Below, piece after piece: positions 9,544 to 20,006 of a stretch of 64,000 nt of DNA. Numbering within the stretch: the stretch's first letter is position 1; each line of letters starts with the position of its first letter. The notes beneath the pieces are model-generated. The model was not told where the DNA came from. It did no database searches and saw only the letters and a program-made list of their open reading frames with translations. Position numbers and translations under genes: made by a program. This stretch comes from Aestuariibacter sp. (lineage in GTDB: Bacteria > Pseudomonadota > Gammaproteobacteria > Enterobacterales > Alteromonadaceae): NCBI GenBank assembly GCA_017794925.1, contig CP051238.1:1225186-1289185 (forward strand), read 5' to 3'.

Positions 9544-10005
9544 TCAGGATTTTGGTGCCGGCACAACGTAAAAGACGCCTACTTCTGCATTTACCACTTC
9601 TACTTCGGTGCCGGCATCAATAGGTTGCGTGCTTTTTACCGTCCATTGAATGCCTGAATAGGCATGGGTGGTTGTCGACGCCGGACCGATGGCTTCCGCG
9701 ATAACAAACCGAACACCGTTAAAGTCGCTGGTGACCGGTTTCTTTTCTACCTGCTTCTGCATTTGTTGTAATGGGCGGTATAACAACGCAGCAGACAGCG
9801 CTGTGATGATACCGACGCAAATCATGGCATTAAAATAAGTTGCTGGCACGATGTCCAGATAAAACAGCCCCGACGTGATCAAGGCTGCGATACCCACAAA
9901 TAGCAGCACAAACGTGGCGAAGCCAAGTACTGCTATCTCGATGGCCAGCAGCAACAGGCCAATCACGGCCAGCGTAGATGCCAAATTGTCTGATAACCAG
10001 TCCAT
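9544..10005 (-). CDS. NfeD family membrane protein
   Basis: A 153-residue NfeD-type protein: two to three hydrophobic segments in the first 75 residues, then a small OB-fold domain ending in VEVVNAEVGVFYVVPAP. NfeD proteins form membrane-bound partners of stomatin-like SPFH proteins. This gene starts 5 bp after the SPFH gene stop in the same operon, the classical arrangement. The short form without the N-terminal serine protease domain is seen here. Its proposed role is membrane microdomain organisation or quality control. Confidence 0.82.
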   Translation of the reverse strand: MDWLSDNLASTLAVIGLLLLAIEIAVLGFATFVLLFVGIAALITSGLFYLDIVPATYFNAMICVGIITALSAALLYRPLQQMQKQVEKKPVTSDFNGVRFVIAEAIGPASTTTHAYSGIQWTVKSTQPIDAGTEVEVVNAEVGVFYVVPAPKS

Positions 10006-10010
10006 ACCCG

Positions 10011-10946
10011 TTACTCTTTGTTCATTTTATTGATGATAGCCATGGCTTGAGTGACTAAGCTGGCCGCTTCGGTTGAACCATCCGGCAACAACACAATAGA
10101 CGATTCCCGGGCAATTGCCTGTTTAGCCTCAATGGCTTTAGTGGCCAAATCCAGCTGAATGGCTTTTTGGCCTTCTTCGGTATCGGCGGCTTCACCGACT
10201 TTGCGCAGTGCTTCCGCTTGTGCTTCGGCAACGGCAAGAATGGCCTGGGCTTCACCTTCGGCTTTTAATACCTGCTCCGCCTTGTCGGCCTCGGCGGCCA
10301 GTACCACAGACTGTTTGGCACCTTCTGCGCGGTTAATGGCTGCCTGACGATCACCTTCTGACTCCAGAATTTGCGCCCGCTTTACCCGCTCTGCTTTCAT
10401 CTGGGCTTCCATGGCTTCCATTACAGAGTTGGGTGGCACAATGTCCTTGATTTCATAGCGAAGTACCTGAATACCCCAGGGGCCACTGGCTTCGTTAATT
10501 GAGGTCACTATATTGGTATTTAACTGGTCGCGCTCTTCAAAGGTTTTATCCAGTTCCATTTTACCCAGCTCTGAACGCATGGTGGTCTGCGCCAGTTGGG
10601 TAACAGCAAAAACATAGTCGTCTACGCCATAAGTGGCCTTGTATGGGTCGAGTACGCGAAAGTACAGTACGCCGTCTACATGCAGCGAAATGTTGTCTTT
10701 GGTAATGGCGCTCTGCTCAGGCACGTCCACAGCCTGTTCCTTCAATGAGCGATCGGCGGCAACGCGGTCGATAAACGGAAAAATAAAGTTTAAGCCCGCT
10801 TCTTTGGTCGATTGGTATTTACCAAATCGTTCAATTACGTAGGCACGATTTTGCGGTACGAACTTGATGGAAATTTTAAGTAAAATTACCACCAGTACTA
10901 ATACGAATAACTGGGGGGTAACGATATAATCGAGTAACACTTCCAT
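10011..10946 (-). CDS. SPFH/stomatin-like protein (QmcA/paraslipin type)
   Basis: A 311-residue band-7 protein. It has an N-terminal membrane anchor (residues 10-30) followed by the stomatin signature KFVPQNRAYVIERFGKYQ and an SPFH domain to about residue 190. A long alanine- and glutamate-rich coiled coil follows (ILESEGDRQAAINRAEGAKQ and onward) with a hydrophobic C-terminal tail. Such proteins oligomerise in inner-membrane microdomains and often assist FtsH. It is first in the operon with nfeD. Length and domain order are normal for the QmcA/paraslipin group. Confidence 0.88.
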   Translation of the reverse strand: MEVLLDYIVTPQLFVLVLVVILLKISIKFVPQNRAYVIERFGKYQSTKEAGLNFIFPFIDRVAADRSLKEQAVDVPEQSAITKDNISLHVDGVLYFRVLDPYKATYGVDDYVFAVTQLAQTTMRSELGKMELDKTFEERDQLNTNIVTSINEASGPWGIQVLRYEIKDIVPPNSVMEAMEAQMKAERVKRAQILESEGDRQAAINRAEGAKQSVVLAAEADKAEQVLKAEGEAQAILAVAEAQAEALRKVGEAADTEEGQKAIQLDLATKAIEAKQAIARESSIVLLPDGSTEAASLVTQAMAIINKMNKE

Positions 10947-11079
10947 GCTTTGTTTCCTCTTGTTTTAACTACGCTTTATAACGAGCTGTAGCAGCATAAA
11001 CTAAATCAATGAAAGGAAACAATGAATTCTGAGCACAGTGAAGGTGAGCAGTGGAAGGTTGGGATGACAGATGCAGGCG

Positions 11080-11487
11080 TCAGTCTTCATCTTTTACCTG
11101 CAATAAGTCCCATTTGTTGCCATATAAATCTTCAAATATCGCCACTGTGCCGTACTCTTCATCACGTGGCGTCTCAATGAAATTCACGCCTTTGCTTTGC
11201 ATGTTGTCGTAGTCACGCCAGAAGTCATTGGTTTGCAGAACAAACAAGACTTGATCGCCAGCTTGTTTACCGACGACCATTTCGTCCAGTTTGGTTTGAG
11301 CAAGATTTAACATGATGCCGGTATTGGATAAACCAGGTGGGTGTAATAATACCCATCGGATGCCGTTGTCATGAGCCTCATTAGCCAGTAAGTCGAAATT
11401 CAGCTTTTCAGTAAAGAATGTGATGGCTTCATCGTAGTCAGTGACCAGTATCCCTACGGCATTGATGCTTTGAATTCTCTCACTCAT
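11080..11487 (-). CDS. VOC (glyoxalase/bleomycin resistance) superfamily protein
   Basis: A 135-residue protein with the paired beta-alpha-beta-beta-beta layout of the vicinal oxygen chelate fold: INAVGILVTDYDEAITFFTE near the N-terminus and a second module ending in VAIFEDLYGNKWDLLQ. These small proteins include lyases, dioxygenases and drug-binding proteins. The first usual metal histidine is replaced by V/G at the start of module 1, so it may bind rather than transform a ligand. It is a stand-alone gene divergent from tkt. The specific function is not predictable. Confidence 0.75.
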   Translation of the reverse strand: MSERIQSINAVGILVTDYDEAITFFTEKLNFDLLANEAHDNGIRWVLLHPPGLSNTGIMLNLAQTKLDEMVVGKQAGDQVLFVLQTNDFWRDYDNMQSKGVNFIETPRDEEYGTVAIFEDLYGNKWDLLQVKDED

Positions 11488-11658
11488 GCTTAGGTCTCCG
11501 CTGAAAATTAAAAGTAATATCGGCTAAAGGTTTGACTAACATAGCGAATTAGTACAGCGGGTGAAAGTAGCCATTTGCGGAAATATGTATAATTGGTAGT
11601 AATTTACCGGGTTTTTTCACTTAGCGGTTGTGTTTAACACACAGTTCACATTATTATT

Positions 11659-11674
11659 TGTACTATAATAGTAA
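11659..11674. promoter_or_regulatory. AT-rich operator-like site upstream of tkt
   Basis: TGTACTATAATAGTAA contains the perfect odd palindrome TACTATAATAGTA and a TATAAT -10-like core, 19-34 bp before the tkt start codon. It resembles sites before the araB, HAD, galM, arabinan-receptor and symporter genes and may be the pentose-regulon operator. Confidence 0.45.
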
Positions 11675-11692
11675 TTAAAAGGTGAGTGACGC

Positions 11693-13687
11693 ATGTCTAC
11701 AATTCAACGCTCTGCCAATGCCATCCGCATGTTGGCAGTAGATGCAATTCAAAAAGCAAAATCCGGCCACCCTGGCGCGCCAATGGGAATGGCTGACATT
11801 GCCACTGTCTTATGGCAACAGTTTTATCAGCACAACCCGGGCAACCCAAAATGGGCAAACCGCGACCGTTTTGTCTTATCTAATGGACATGCTTCCATGT
11901 TGCAGTACGCACTACTGCATCTGAGTGGTTACGACTTGCCTGTAGAAGAACTTAAGCAATTCCGTCAGTTGCACTCAAAAACGCCGGGCCACCCTGAATA
12001 TGGCTACACCGAAGGCGTTGAAACGACCACCGGTCCGTTAGGAGCGGGTATTGCCAATGCTGTGGGTATGGCAATTGCTGAGAAAACCCTGGCAGGGCAG
12101 TTTAACCGTGAAGGTTTCCCGCTGGTTGATCACTATACTTATTGCTTCCTGGGCGATGGCTGCCTGATGGAAGGTATTTCTCACGAAGCCTGTTCACTGG
12201 CTGGAACGTTGGGCCTGGGTAAGTTGATTGCTTTCTGGGATGACAACGGTATTTCTATTGATGGTCACGTTGAAGGCTGGTTTACCGACAACACGCCAGC
12301 GCGCTTCGAAGCCTACGGCTGGCACGTCATCAAAGATATCGATGGTCATGACGAAGATGCTCTGAAAGCGGCGATTGAAGTGGCGCAATCGGTTACTGAT
12401 AAACCCACATTAATTTGCTGTAAAACTCTGATTGGTTTTGGGTCACCGAATAAATCAGGTAGCCATGACTGTCACGGCGCACCTTTAGGGGACGATGAAG
12501 TGGCTGAAGTGCGCAAGCAACTGGATTGGCCATATGCGCCATTTGAAGTGCCGGAAGACGTTTACGCCCAGTGGGATGCCAACGAGAAAGGCAGCGAAGC
12601 GGAAGCGCTTTGGAACAAGATGTTTGATGAATATGCGGCTGCGTATCCAGATTTAGCCAAATCTTTCAAGCGCCGTGTTATCGAACAGGCACTGCCTGCG
12701 GATTTTAACGAGAAAGCAGACGCCTTTGTGCGCCAGTGTCAGGCAGATATGCAGGATATGGCCACTCGTAAAGCATCACAAAATGCGATTGGTTTCTTCG
12801 CCAATCAATTACCTGAAATTATTGGTGGCTCTGCCGACCTGGCCGGTTCTAACCTGACCTTGTGGCCACAAGCCAAAGGTCTGCAGGACGATGCAGCCGG
12901 TAATTACGTTTTCTACGGTGTTCGAGAGTTTGGTATGAGTGCCATCATGAACGGCATTGCATTGCACGGTGGATTTATTCCCTTCGGCGCGACCTTCCTG
13001 ATGTTTATGGAATACGCGCGCAACGCGGTACGTATGGCAGCGTTGATGAAAGCAAAATCTATCTTTGTGTATACCCACGACTCCATCGGTCAAGGTGAAG
13101 ACGGTCCAACGCACCAGCCTATCGAGCAACTGGCTAACTTACGCTTAACCCCAAATCTGACTACCTGGCGTCCGTGTGACACGGTGGAAGCCGCAGAAGC
13201 CTGGCGTCAGGCGTTGGTGAAGCAGGATGGCCCAAGCGCGTTAGTCTTTACCCGTCAGGGTACCAAGACCCAGGCGCGTAGCGAAAGCCAACTGGCTGAC
13301 GTTGCAAAAGGCGGTTATGTATTAAAAGACTGCGCAGGTAAAGCTGATGTTGTGCTGATTGCAACGGGTTCTGAAGTGTCATTAGCGGTCGATGCCGCAA
13401 CGGCACTGGGTGAGCAAGGTGTAGGAGCTCGTGTTGTCTCTATGCCTAGCACTGAGCAATTTGATGCGCAGTCAGCAGAGTATAAGCAAAGCGTATTACC
13501 TGCGGGTGCCGCTAAACTTGCTATCGAAGCTGCGCATACTGACTTCTGGTACAAATACGTCGGCTTAGACGGTGATGTGGTCGGCATGCAAACCTTTGGT
13601 GAGTCTGCACCGGGCGGTGAATTGCTGAAACACTTCGGCTTTACGGTAGACAACGTGGTGGCCAAGGCCAAAGCGTTGCTTGCGTAA
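11693..13687 (+). CDS. tkt: Transketolase
   Basis: Thiamine-diphosphate enzyme of the non-oxidative pentose phosphate pathway, moving two-carbon units from xylulose-5-phosphate to aldose phosphates. Its 664 residues match E. coli TktA (663). The TPP/Mg motif starts at LGDGCLMEG and continues through the Asn of WDDNG. The N-terminal [12 protein letters not shown] and the pyrimidine-domain stretch [12 protein letters not shown] are family hallmarks. A good ribosome binding site (AGGTGAG) precedes the ATG. In this window it can consume the xylulose-5-phosphate produced by AraB/AraD; the operator-like site upstream links it to the arabinose genes 4 kb away. Confidence 0.97.
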   Translation: MSTIQRSANAIRMLAVDAIQKAKSGHPGAPMGMADIATVLWQQFYQHNPGNPKWANRDRFVLSNGHASMLQYALLHLSGYDLPVEELKQFRQLHSKTPGHPEYGYTEGVETTTGPLGAGIANAVGMAIAEKTLAGQFNREGFPLVDHYTYCFLGDGCLMEGISHEACSLAGTLGLGKLIAFWDDNGISIDGHVEGWFTDNTPARFEAYGWHVIKDIDGHDEDALKAAIEVAQSVTDKPTLICCKTLIGFGSPNKSGSHDCHGAPLGDDEVAEVRKQLDWPYAPFEVPEDVYAQWDANEKGSEAEALWNKMFDEYAAAYPDLAKSFKRRVIEQALPADFNEKADAFVRQCQADMQDMATRKASQNAIGFFANQLPEIIGGSADLAGSNLTLWPQAKGLQDDAAGNYVFYGVREFGMSAIMNGIALHGGFIPFGATFLMFMEYARNAVRMAALMKAKSIFVYTHDSIGQGEDGPTHQPIEQLANLRLTPNLTTWRPCDTVEAAEAWRQALVKQDGPSALVFTRQGTKTQARSESQLADVAKGGYVLKDCAGKADVVLIATGSEVSLAVDAATALGEQGVGARVVSMPSTEQFDAQSAEYKQSVLPAGAAKLAIEAAHTDFWYKYVGLDGDVVGMQTFGESAPGGELLKHFGFTVDNVVAKAKALLA

Positions 13688-13704
13688 AATAACGAATAGC
13701 AATG

Positions 13705-13733
13705 AAAAGCCTGCGTGATGCAGGCTTTTTTAT
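13705..13733. terminator. Bidirectional rho-independent terminator after tkt
   Basis: AAAAGCCTGC, loop GTGAT, GCAGGCTTTTTT: a 10-bp stem with T runs in both directions between the convergent tkt and S41 peptidase genes. Confidence 0.9.
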
Positions 13734-13738
13734 GGATG

Positions 13739-14698
13739 TTATTTATTGCCAGCCAGCTTTTCGCGAAGATATGAAATTGCCGTCTGAAGAGCATCTTCTG
13801 CTCTAACCTGAATGTCGGGGGTAACGCCTACACCTTCCCAGTTGGAATGCGTTATCGGGTTTATCGCTTTTCTGGTAGGGATCCCAATTCTGTAATCGTA
13901 TCCTGGAACAGTAAACCACCTCCAGGGGTTGGCGCCGCCTTTACTGGTTTCTCCAACAATAGTGGCGCGGTTCAGTTGTTGTAGATTGTAAGCAAATTCC
14001 TCGGCTGCTGAGAAGGTCTCGTGACTAGTCAGTATATAAAGCGGTATCGTTTCTAAATGATCGTTGTCTATATCTTCGTTGGTATAGAAGTGATGCCAGC
14101 TGTTTGAAGTGCGGGTGTAAAATGAATTCATATGGACACGCCCATTCAAAAAGTAGCTGCTCAGCCAACTCACCATCTCGCCACTACCGCCTCCATTTTG
14201 GCGTAAGTCAATAATCAGCCCTTCGGCATGCGTGAAAGTGTCCATGACGTTTTGTACTTTTAACCTGGACTCTCTTGTAAGTCGGGCAAAGCCCCAGAAG
14301 TTGACATAACCAATATTCGATTCGATAACGTCATAGTGGGTAAAGCCATACTCGTCCTGTTCCAGGCGTTCGAACCAACTCGGGGCTGTGGTTACATGCG
14401 CGGGGGGCTCAGGAGGCAGATATTCAACGGTAAAATGTTTATCGAAGCGGGTTAAATACTCGGTGAGTATGTCTGCAACAGCAGCTTGGTCCTGTATATC
14501 TGATATGTCTGGAAAGTGAGCTTTTAATTTGTTGGCTAAACCCGGTTCGATATAGTGTGTATCAATCTTGTTGAGAATCGCGTCCGACAAGGTGGTTGAA
14601 TAACTGAAAGGCGAGAACAGCAATCCGGCCAGCAAACACGCCCTGAGAGTTACTGCGATGGTTTGGGTTACAAAGCGAGTTTTTAGTGTAACGGTCAT
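13739..14698 (-). CDS. S41 family serine peptidase, exported
   Basis: A 319-residue protein with a long hydrophobic N-terminal segment (about residues 14-35, probable signal peptide or anchor). The peptidase S41 core is of the tail-specific protease/IRBP type: LIIDLRQNGGGSGEM (residues 161-175), the nucleophile region TSHETFSAAEEF with Ser230, then GETSKGGANP. There is no PDZ domain, so this is the short S41_3 type seen in many marine and Bacteroidetes secreted proteins. It is isolated between two terminators, unrelated by context to tkt or tal. The substrate is unknown. Confidence 0.8.
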   Translation of the reverse strand: MTVTLKTRFVTQTIAVTLRACLLAGLLFSPFSYSTTLSDAILNKIDTHYIEPGLANKLKAHFPDISDIQDQAAVADILTEYLTRFDKHFTVEYLPPEPPAHVTTAPSWFERLEQDEYGFTHYDVIESNIGYVNFWGFARLTRESRLKVQNVMDTFTHAEGLIIDLRQNGGGSGEMVSWLSSYFLNGRVHMNSFYTRTSNSWHHFYTNEDIDNDHLETIPLYILTSHETFSAAEEFAYNLQQLNRATIVGETSKGGANPWRWFTVPGYDYRIGIPTRKAINPITHSNWEGVGVTPDIQVRAEDALQTAISYLREKLAGNK

Positions 14699-14778
14699 AG
14701 TCAGGCACAGTTAAATTTCAATGTACCTTAATACATAATGCCAATCAGGTGAAATAGCGGTAAAAAGTGATGTAATTA

Positions 14779-14814
14779 AAAAGCCCCGGACGTTGCAAAA
14801 CAACCGGGGCTTTT
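14779..14814. terminator. Rho-independent terminator of tal
   Basis: AAAAGCCCCGG (14779-14789) and CCGGGGCTTTT (14804-14814) form an 11-bp stem, just past the tal stop codon on the minus strand and ahead of the S41 gene. Confidence 0.9.
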
Positions 14815-14832
14815 ATCTGTTAAACGCTGACG

Positions 14833-15783
14833 TTACGCCAAATCAGCCAGCATGGCTTCCAGGGTTACCTGGTCTTTAGCGAACTGGCGAATGCCTTCTG
14901 CCAGTTTGTCATTCGCCATTTGCTCTTCGTTCATGTCCCAGCGGAACGCTTGCTCGGTTAATGCCGCAGGAGCGGGCTTCGGCGAATCAACAGGGTTCAG
15001 TTTACGCTCAAGTGTGCCTTCTGTATTGGCAAGCTCATCCAGTAGCCCTGGGCTGATGGTTAAGCGATCACAACCTGCTAGTTCCTGAATTTCGCTGATG
15101 TTACGGAAGCTTGCGCCCATCACGATAGTGTCGTAGCCGTGAGTCTTGAAGTAATCGTAAATGCGACTAACCGACTTTACGCCTGGATCGTTGGCTCCGG
15201 TAAAGTCCTCACCAGGCTGATTGGCTTTGTACCAGTCCAGGATTCGGCCAACGAATGGCGAAATCAAAAATGCACCCGCTTCGGCACTGGCGCGAGCCTG
15301 CGCAAATGAAAATACCAGCGTAACATTGGTTTTGATGCCCTGAGATTCAAGAATGCGCGCAGCCTGAATGCCTTCCCAGGTGGCGGCGATTTTGATCAGA
15401 ACGCGACTGGTATCGATACCCTGGTCACGATACAGCGCCAGCAGGTGGTTAGCCTTTTCTACGGTGGCCATGGTGTCAAAAGACAAACGGGCATCTACTT
15501 CGGTAGACACATACCCAGGTACCTGTTCCATTAATTTACTACCGATTAACACAGCAAGCTTGTCTGCCGCTGCACCGGCAACATCTGACACATTGTCCTG
15601 CGCAGCAGCCCATTGCACCGCTTCAGCCGCCAGAGGGCGATATTTTTCGATTTGTACTGCTTTTAATAGCAGTGATGGGTTCGTTGTTGCGTCTTGTGGC
15701 TGATAGCGTTTGATTGCTTCAAAGTCACCGGTGTCGGCCACTACAGTCGTCATTGCCTTTAATTGATCGAGTTGGGTCGTCAT
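14833..15783 (-). CDS. tal: Transaldolase
   Basis: Class I aldolase of the non-oxidative pentose phosphate pathway, exchanging a dihydroxyacetone unit between sedoheptulose-7-phosphate and glyceraldehyde-3-phosphate. The sequence carries [29 protein letters not shown], the Schiff-base lysine in [12 protein letters not shown], and [16 protein letters not shown], as in E. coli TalB. The ATG at 15783 is chosen: it gives [15 protein letters not shown], aligned end to end with TalB, and has GGAAAA 5 bp upstream. An in-frame ATG at 15795 would add four residues. It is divergent from araB, sharing a 214-bp promoter region with an operator-like site. This places Tal in the pentose regulon. Confidence 0.95.
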   Translation of the reverse strand: MTTQLDQLKAMTTVVADTGDFEAIKRYQPQDATTNPSLLLKAVQIEKYRPLAAEAVQWAAAQDNVSDVAGAAADKLAVLIGSKLMEQVPGYVSTEVDARLSFDTMATVEKANHLLALYRDQGIDTSRVLIKIAATWEGIQAARILESQGIKTNVTLVFSFAQARASAEAGAFLISPFVGRILDWYKANQPGEDFTGANDPGVKSVSRIYDYFKTHGYDTIVMGASFRNISEIQELAGCDRLTISPGLLDELANTEGTLERKLNPVDSPKPAPAALTEQAFRWDMNEEQMANDKLAEGIRQFAKDQVTLEAMLADLA

Positions 15784-15932
15784 AACATTTTCCATTCAAC
15801 GGTTAAAACAGACTGGTGCAGTGCAGACGCTTTTTACCAGCAACTAAATTGCGGGCTATCGCAAAAAGCGATGAAAAATTCGTCACCACACCATTAATAT
15901 TAATTTTATATTACCTTTACATTTGCGTATTA

Positions 15933-15949
15933 TTGATATTATCATACAA
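15933..15949. promoter_or_regulatory. Operator-like site in the tal/araB divergent promoter
   Basis: TTGATATTATCATACAA contains the perfect palindrome TGATATTATCA (15934-15944) and overlaps a plausible araB -10 (TATCAT, with TTTACA 18 bp upstream). Read on the minus strand it is TTGTATGATAATATCAA, sharing GTATGATAATA with the site before the GPH symporter. It is a candidate for arabinose-responsive repressor binding; no regulator gene is in the window. Confidence 0.5.
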
Positions 15950-15997
15950 TTAAATTTGGTGGCTAATTTTGTTAGCAGTTCGTGGAATAGAATTATT

Positions 15998-17656
15998 ATG
16001 TCTCGTTATACATTAGGGCTCGATTATGGCTCTGATTCGGTCAGAGCACTTTTGGTTGATGTAACAACCGGTGCAGAGCTGGCCAGCCATATGGTCAATT
16101 ATCCGCGCTGGGCGGAAGGTCGCTATTGCGTACCCGCTCGCGACCAATACCGTCAGCATCCTCTGGACTACATCGACAGTCTGGTCGAAGTGGTCAATGC
16201 GCTGTGGGAAAAAGTGCCGGCTGGTACAGCTGAAAACGTCGTAGGTATGAGCTTCGACACCACTGGCTCTACGCCAGTAGCAGTGAATGCGGAAGGTGTT
16301 CCTTTAGCATTAACTGACGCATTTGCGGAAAACCCAAATGCGATGTTTGTACTTTGGAAAGATCACACTGCCGTAAAAGAAGCCAGCGAGATCACCAAAG
16401 CAGCTAACGAAAACGATGTGAATTACCTGTCTTATATGGGCGGCATTTACTCGTCTGAATGGTACTGGGCAAAAGCACTTCACATTTTCCGTAAAGACCC
16501 TGAAGTTAAAGCCGCTACTCATAGCTGGGTAGAGCACTGTGACTGGATGACTGCGCTTATGTGTGGCACCACTCACCCATCGCAAATGCAAATGGGGCGC
16601 TGTGCTACTGGCCACAAATTAATGTGGAACGAAGCCTGGGATGGTTTCCCGCCAAACAGTTTCTTTACCGGGATCGACCCATTGCTGGACGGTGTGGTAG
16701 ACACCCTGAATGCAAATACACAGCCCAGCGACAAAGCAGCCGGTAATCTGACTGCAGAATGGGCAGACAAACTGGGGCTGCCAGAAGGTATTGTGGTTGG
16801 CTTTGGTGCGTTTGATTGTCACATGGGCGCGGTTGCGGCCAATGTGCGCGAAGGCGTACTGACTAAGGTAATGGGTACCTCAACGTGTGACATAACCGTT
16901 ACTACGCCACAAACCCTGGGTGATACCTGTGTGAAAGGTATCTGCGGTCAGGTTGATGGTTCGGTTATCCCGGGCATGATTGGCCTGGAAGCAGGTCAGT
17001 CTGCTTTCGGTGATCTTTATGCGTGGTTTAAGAACCTGGTGTTATGGCCAACCCAAAATCTGCTGCACGAGCTGATGGAAACCGGCGCCAGTGAATTAGC
17101 CGATAAAATCGAAGCCATTACCTTGCAGCGCTTATCCAACGAAGCCGCATTAATTCCTGCCAGTGCGCATGATATTACGGCGCTGGATTGGGTGAACGGA
17201 CGACGAACTCCCGATGCTGATCAAACCGTGACCATGGCAATTACCGGTATCAAAATGGGAGCCGATGCGCCAAAACTGTTTAAAGCCCTGGTTGAAGCCA
17301 CGGCCTTTGGTGCCCGTGCAATTACCGAGCGCTTCCGTTCAGAGGGTGTGCCCATTGAATCGGTGGTCGTTATCGGTGGTATCTCGAAAAAATCCGACTA
17401 CGTAATGCAGACCTGTGCTGATGTATGGAACTGTCCGATTGACGTATTAGAAAGTGAGCAGAGTTGTGCCTTAGGCGCCGCTATCATGGCTGCTGTGGCT
17501 GCTGGCGAATACCCAACTGTCGCCGACGCTCAGGCTGTGATGGCGTCGCCTGTCTGCAAACAGTACCTGCCGAACCCTGAAAATGTAGGTGTGTACGACG
17601 AACTCTATCAAAAATACCAAACCCTTGGTGCCTATGTTAGTGGAGGTCAGCCATGA
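15998..17656 (+). CDS. araB: Ribulokinase
   Basis: FGGY-family kinase that phosphorylates L-ribulose with ATP, the second step of L-arabinose catabolism. The phosphate-1 motif GLDYGSDSVRALLVD lies at the N-terminus, and VVVIGGISKKSDYVMQ with SEQSCALGAA marks the C-terminal ATP domain. An open frame extends to 15923, but those bases carry the operator-like site; the ATG at 15998 gives MSRYTLGLDYG and 552 residues, near the 566 of E. coli AraB. It overlaps araD by 4 bp (ATGA), and the gene order araB-araD-araA differs from the enterobacterial araBAD. Confidence 0.96.
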   Translation: MSRYTLGLDYGSDSVRALLVDVTTGAELASHMVNYPRWAEGRYCVPARDQYRQHPLDYIDSLVEVVNALWEKVPAGTAENVVGMSFDTTGSTPVAVNAEGVPLALTDAFAENPNAMFVLWKDHTAVKEASEITKAANENDVNYLSYMGGIYSSEWYWAKALHIFRKDPEVKAATHSWVEHCDWMTALMCGTTHPSQMQMGRCATGHKLMWNEAWDGFPPNSFFTGIDPLLDGVVDTLNANTQPSDKAAGNLTAEWADKLGLPEGIVVGFGAFDCHMGAVAANVREGVLTKVMGTSTCDITVTTPQTLGDTCVKGICGQVDGSVIPGMIGLEAGQSAFGDLYAWFKNLVLWPTQNLLHELMETGASELADKIEAITLQRLSNEAALIPASAHDITALDWVNGRRTPDADQTVTMAITGIKMGADAPKLFKALVEATAFGARAITERFRSEGVPIESVVVIGGISKKSDYVMQTCADVWNCPIDVLESEQSCALGAAIMAAVAAGEYPTVADAQAVMASPVCKQYLPNPENVGVYDELYQKYQTLGAYVSGGQP

Positions 17657-18345
17657 GTTATACCGAATTAAAACGCGAAGTGTACGAAGCCAATATGGAG
17701 CTTCAGCACCGTAATCTGGTGATTTATACCTTTGGTAACGTGTCGCAGGTCGACCGCGCCAAAGGTGTAGTAGCGATCAAGCCCAGCGGCGTATCGTACG
17801 ACCAGATGAAGCCCGAAGACATTGTTATTGTTGATATGGAAAACAACATTGTTGAAGGCACTATGCGCCCGTCATCAGACACCAAGACTCACACGCACTT
17901 GTACCGTGCGTTTGACAACATTGGTGGCGTGACTCACACACACTCAACTTATGCCACCGCATGGGCTCAGGCTAAGCAAAGTATTCCGTGTTTAGGTACC
18001 ACCCATGCAGATTATGTGCATGGCGATATTACCTGTACACGCGAGTTAACCGATGAGCAGGTCAACGGTGACTACGAAGAAGAAACTGGCGTGCAAATTA
18101 CCGATGCCTACACCGACCGCGATCCGCTTTCAGCGCCTATGGTGATTGTCGCGGGTCACGCGCCCTTTACCTGGGGCAAAGATGCAGCGCAGTCGGTATA
18201 TCACGCTGCACTGCTCGAAGAAATTGCTCGTATGGCTTATTTAACCCGCACGCTGAGTCCGAATGCGGCGCCCTTAAATCAGGCCATTCTGGATAAACAT
18301 TATTTACGCAAGCACGGCAAAAACGCTTACTACGGTCAGCAATAA
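17653..18345 (+). CDS. araD: L-ribulose-5-phosphate 4-epimerase
   Basis: Zinc enzyme of the class II aldolase/AraD family that converts L-ribulose-5-phosphate to D-xylulose-5-phosphate by retro-aldol chemistry. At 230 residues it is close to the E. coli length (231). Zinc ligands H95 and H97 in THTHSTYAT and H171 in [10 protein letters not shown] sit at the same numbers as in E. coli, as does D76. The start codon overlaps the araB stop. AraD rather than the paralogues SgbE or UlaF is indicated by the flanking araB and araA. Confidence 0.95.
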   Translation: MSYTELKREVYEANMELQHRNLVIYTFGNVSQVDRAKGVVAIKPSGVSYDQMKPEDIVIVDMENNIVEGTMRPSSDTKTHTHLYRAFDNIGGVTHTHSTYATAWAQAKQSIPCLGTTHADYVHGDITCTRELTDEQVNGDYEEETGVQITDAYTDRDPLSAPMVIVAGHAPFTWGKDAAQSVYHAALLEEIARMAYLTRTLSPNAAPLNQAILDKHYLRKHGKNAYYGQQ

Positions 18346-18383
18346 GCCGCCGTCAGGCACCTTTATCTATAGAGGACAGAATT

Positions 18384-19883
18384 ATGACTACAGCACAAAA
18401 AGAAGTTTGGTTTATCACCGGTTCACAGCACCTTTACGGCCCTCGTGTACTGGAAGAAGTTGCGAATAACAGTCAGGCGCTGGCTGCTGGTCTGAATGAA
18501 AGCATTCAGCCGGTTAACGTGGTTTACAAAGATACGGTTAAAACCCCATCTGAAATCCACCAGGTTTGTCAGGCTGCCAACAGCACGCCTAACTGTATTG
18601 GTGTGATATTATGGATGCACACGTTCTCGCCTGCGAAAATGTGGATCGCCGGCCTGAACGAGTTGAAAAAGCCATGGTTGCACCTGCATACACAGTTTAA
18701 TGCCGGTCTGCCGTGGAGCAGCATCGACATGAACTACATGAATACGCACCAAAGTGCACACGGTGACCGTGAATTCGGCTTCATCGGCACGCGCATGCGC
18801 AAAGAGCGTAAAGTGGTCGTTGGCCACTGGCAGGATCCTAAAACCGTTAAACAAATCGACGGCTGGTGTCGTGCGGCATTAGGCTGGGCAGAAAGCCAGT
18901 CTATGAAAGTGGTGCGCTTTGGTGACAACATGCGCCACGTTGCGGTAACAGAAGGTGACAAGGTTGCAGCGCAAATTACCTTTGGCTACGAAGTTCACGC
19001 GCACGGCCTGCAAGAGCTTGCTGACGTAGTCGAAAGCATCAGCGATGGCGATGTTGCAGCACAACTGGATGCGTACTACCAGGAATACGAAGTTAGCAAA
19101 GAACTGCTGACAGACGATTACCAACGCGACCGCTTAATGAAGGAAGCGCGTCTTGAGCTTGGTATGGAAAAATTCTTTGTTGATGGTGGTTTTGGTGCCT
19201 TTACCAACTGCTTTGAAAACCTTGCTGGCTTAACAGGTCTGCCTGGTCTGGCAACACAGCGTCTGATGGCCAAAGGTTACGGCTACGGTGGTGAGGGTGA
19301 CTGGAAAACAGCTGCCATGGTTCGCATCATGAAAGTCATGGCAAACGGTCTGGAAGGCGGTTGCTCGTTCATGGAAGACTACACCTATAACTTTACTGGC
19401 GGCACTGATCAGGTACTGGGTGCGCACATGCTGGAAGTGTGTCCGTCGATTGCTGGTAAGAAGCCGCGTCTGGAACTACACCGCCATACCATTGGTGTGA
19501 AGTGCGATGTACCTCGCCTGTTATTCGCGGCAAAAGCGGGTCCGTCAATCAACGTATCGCCAATCGATATGGGTAACCGCTTCCGCATTCTGGTTAATGA
19601 ACTGGATACGGTTGACCAACCTGAAACGACGCCTAACCTGCCAGTTGCATCTGCATTATGGGAGCCAAAGCCTAGTCTGGAAGTGGCTGGTGCGGCATGG
19701 ATTTATGCCGGTGGTGCTCACCACTCTGCATACAGCCAGGCCATTACGTCCAGCATGATTGAAGATTATGCTGATATGGCAGGTGTGGAAACGGTTGTTA
19801 TCGACAGTGACACTAATCTGCGTACCTTTAAGTCTGAGCTGCGTTACAACGCCGCTTACTATCAGCTTAAGCAAGGTATTTAA
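18384..19883 (+). CDS. araA: L-arabinose isomerase
   Basis: Manganese-dependent isomerase that converts L-arabinose to L-ribulose, the entry step of the pathway. Its 499 residues match the family (500 in E. coli). Metal and catalytic residues are recognisable: Glu in [11 protein letters not shown], Glu in [10 protein letters not shown], His in [11 protein letters not shown] and His in [18 protein letters not shown] upstream of the ATG is a strong ribosome binding site. It ends the araB-araD-araA operon; a GC-rich hairpin follows. Confidence 0.97.
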   Translation: MTTAQKEVWFITGSQHLYGPRVLEEVANNSQALAAGLNESIQPVNVVYKDTVKTPSEIHQVCQAANSTPNCIGVILWMHTFSPAKMWIAGLNELKKPWLHLHTQFNAGLPWSSIDMNYMNTHQSAHGDREFGFIGTRMRKERKVVVGHWQDPKTVKQIDGWCRAALGWAESQSMKVVRFGDNMRHVAVTEGDKVAAQITFGYEVHAHGLQELADVVESISDGDVAAQLDAYYQEYEVSKELLTDDYQRDRLMKEARLELGMEKFFVDGGFGAFTNCFENLAGLTGLPGLATQRLMAKGYGYGGEGDWKTAAMVRIMKVMANGLEGGCSFMEDYTYNFTGGTDQVLGAHMLEVCPSIAGKKPRLELHRHTIGVKCDVPRLLFAAKAGPSINVSPIDMGNRFRILVNELDTVDQPETTPNLPVASALWEPKPSLEVAGAAWIYAGGAHHSAYSQAITSSMIEDYADMAGVETVVIDSDTNLRTFKSELRYNAAYYQLKQGI

Positions 19884-19915
19884 TCGACCTGTTGGTACAC
19901 CTGTACGGTGAGCTG

Positions 19916-19930
19916 ACATGATAATATTAC
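19916..19930. promoter_or_regulatory. Operator-like site between araA and the HAD gene
   Basis: ACATGATAATATTAC shares ATGATAATAT with the minus-strand reading of the araB site. It would let the HAD phosphatase gene have its own arabinose-controlled promoter. Confidence 0.4.
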
Positions 19931-19951
19931 GATTCATTGTAGTATGAATAA

Positions 19952-19974
19952 GACCGGTGCACTCAGCACCGGTC
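19952..19974 (+). terminator. GC-rich hairpin after araA
   Basis: GACCGGTGC, loop ACTCA, GCACCGGTC: a perfect 9-bp stem. The sequence after it is only mildly T-rich, so it may be a weak terminator or an mRNA-stabilising hairpin rather than a full stop. Confidence 0.5.
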
Positions 19975-20006
19975 ATTGTCTCTTGAACCGTAACTAAGGA
20001 GTTTTC

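Noticed and set aside
15923..15997. N-terminal extension of araB
   Set aside because: It encodes the operator and promoter region; homologues begin at MSRYTLGLDYG.
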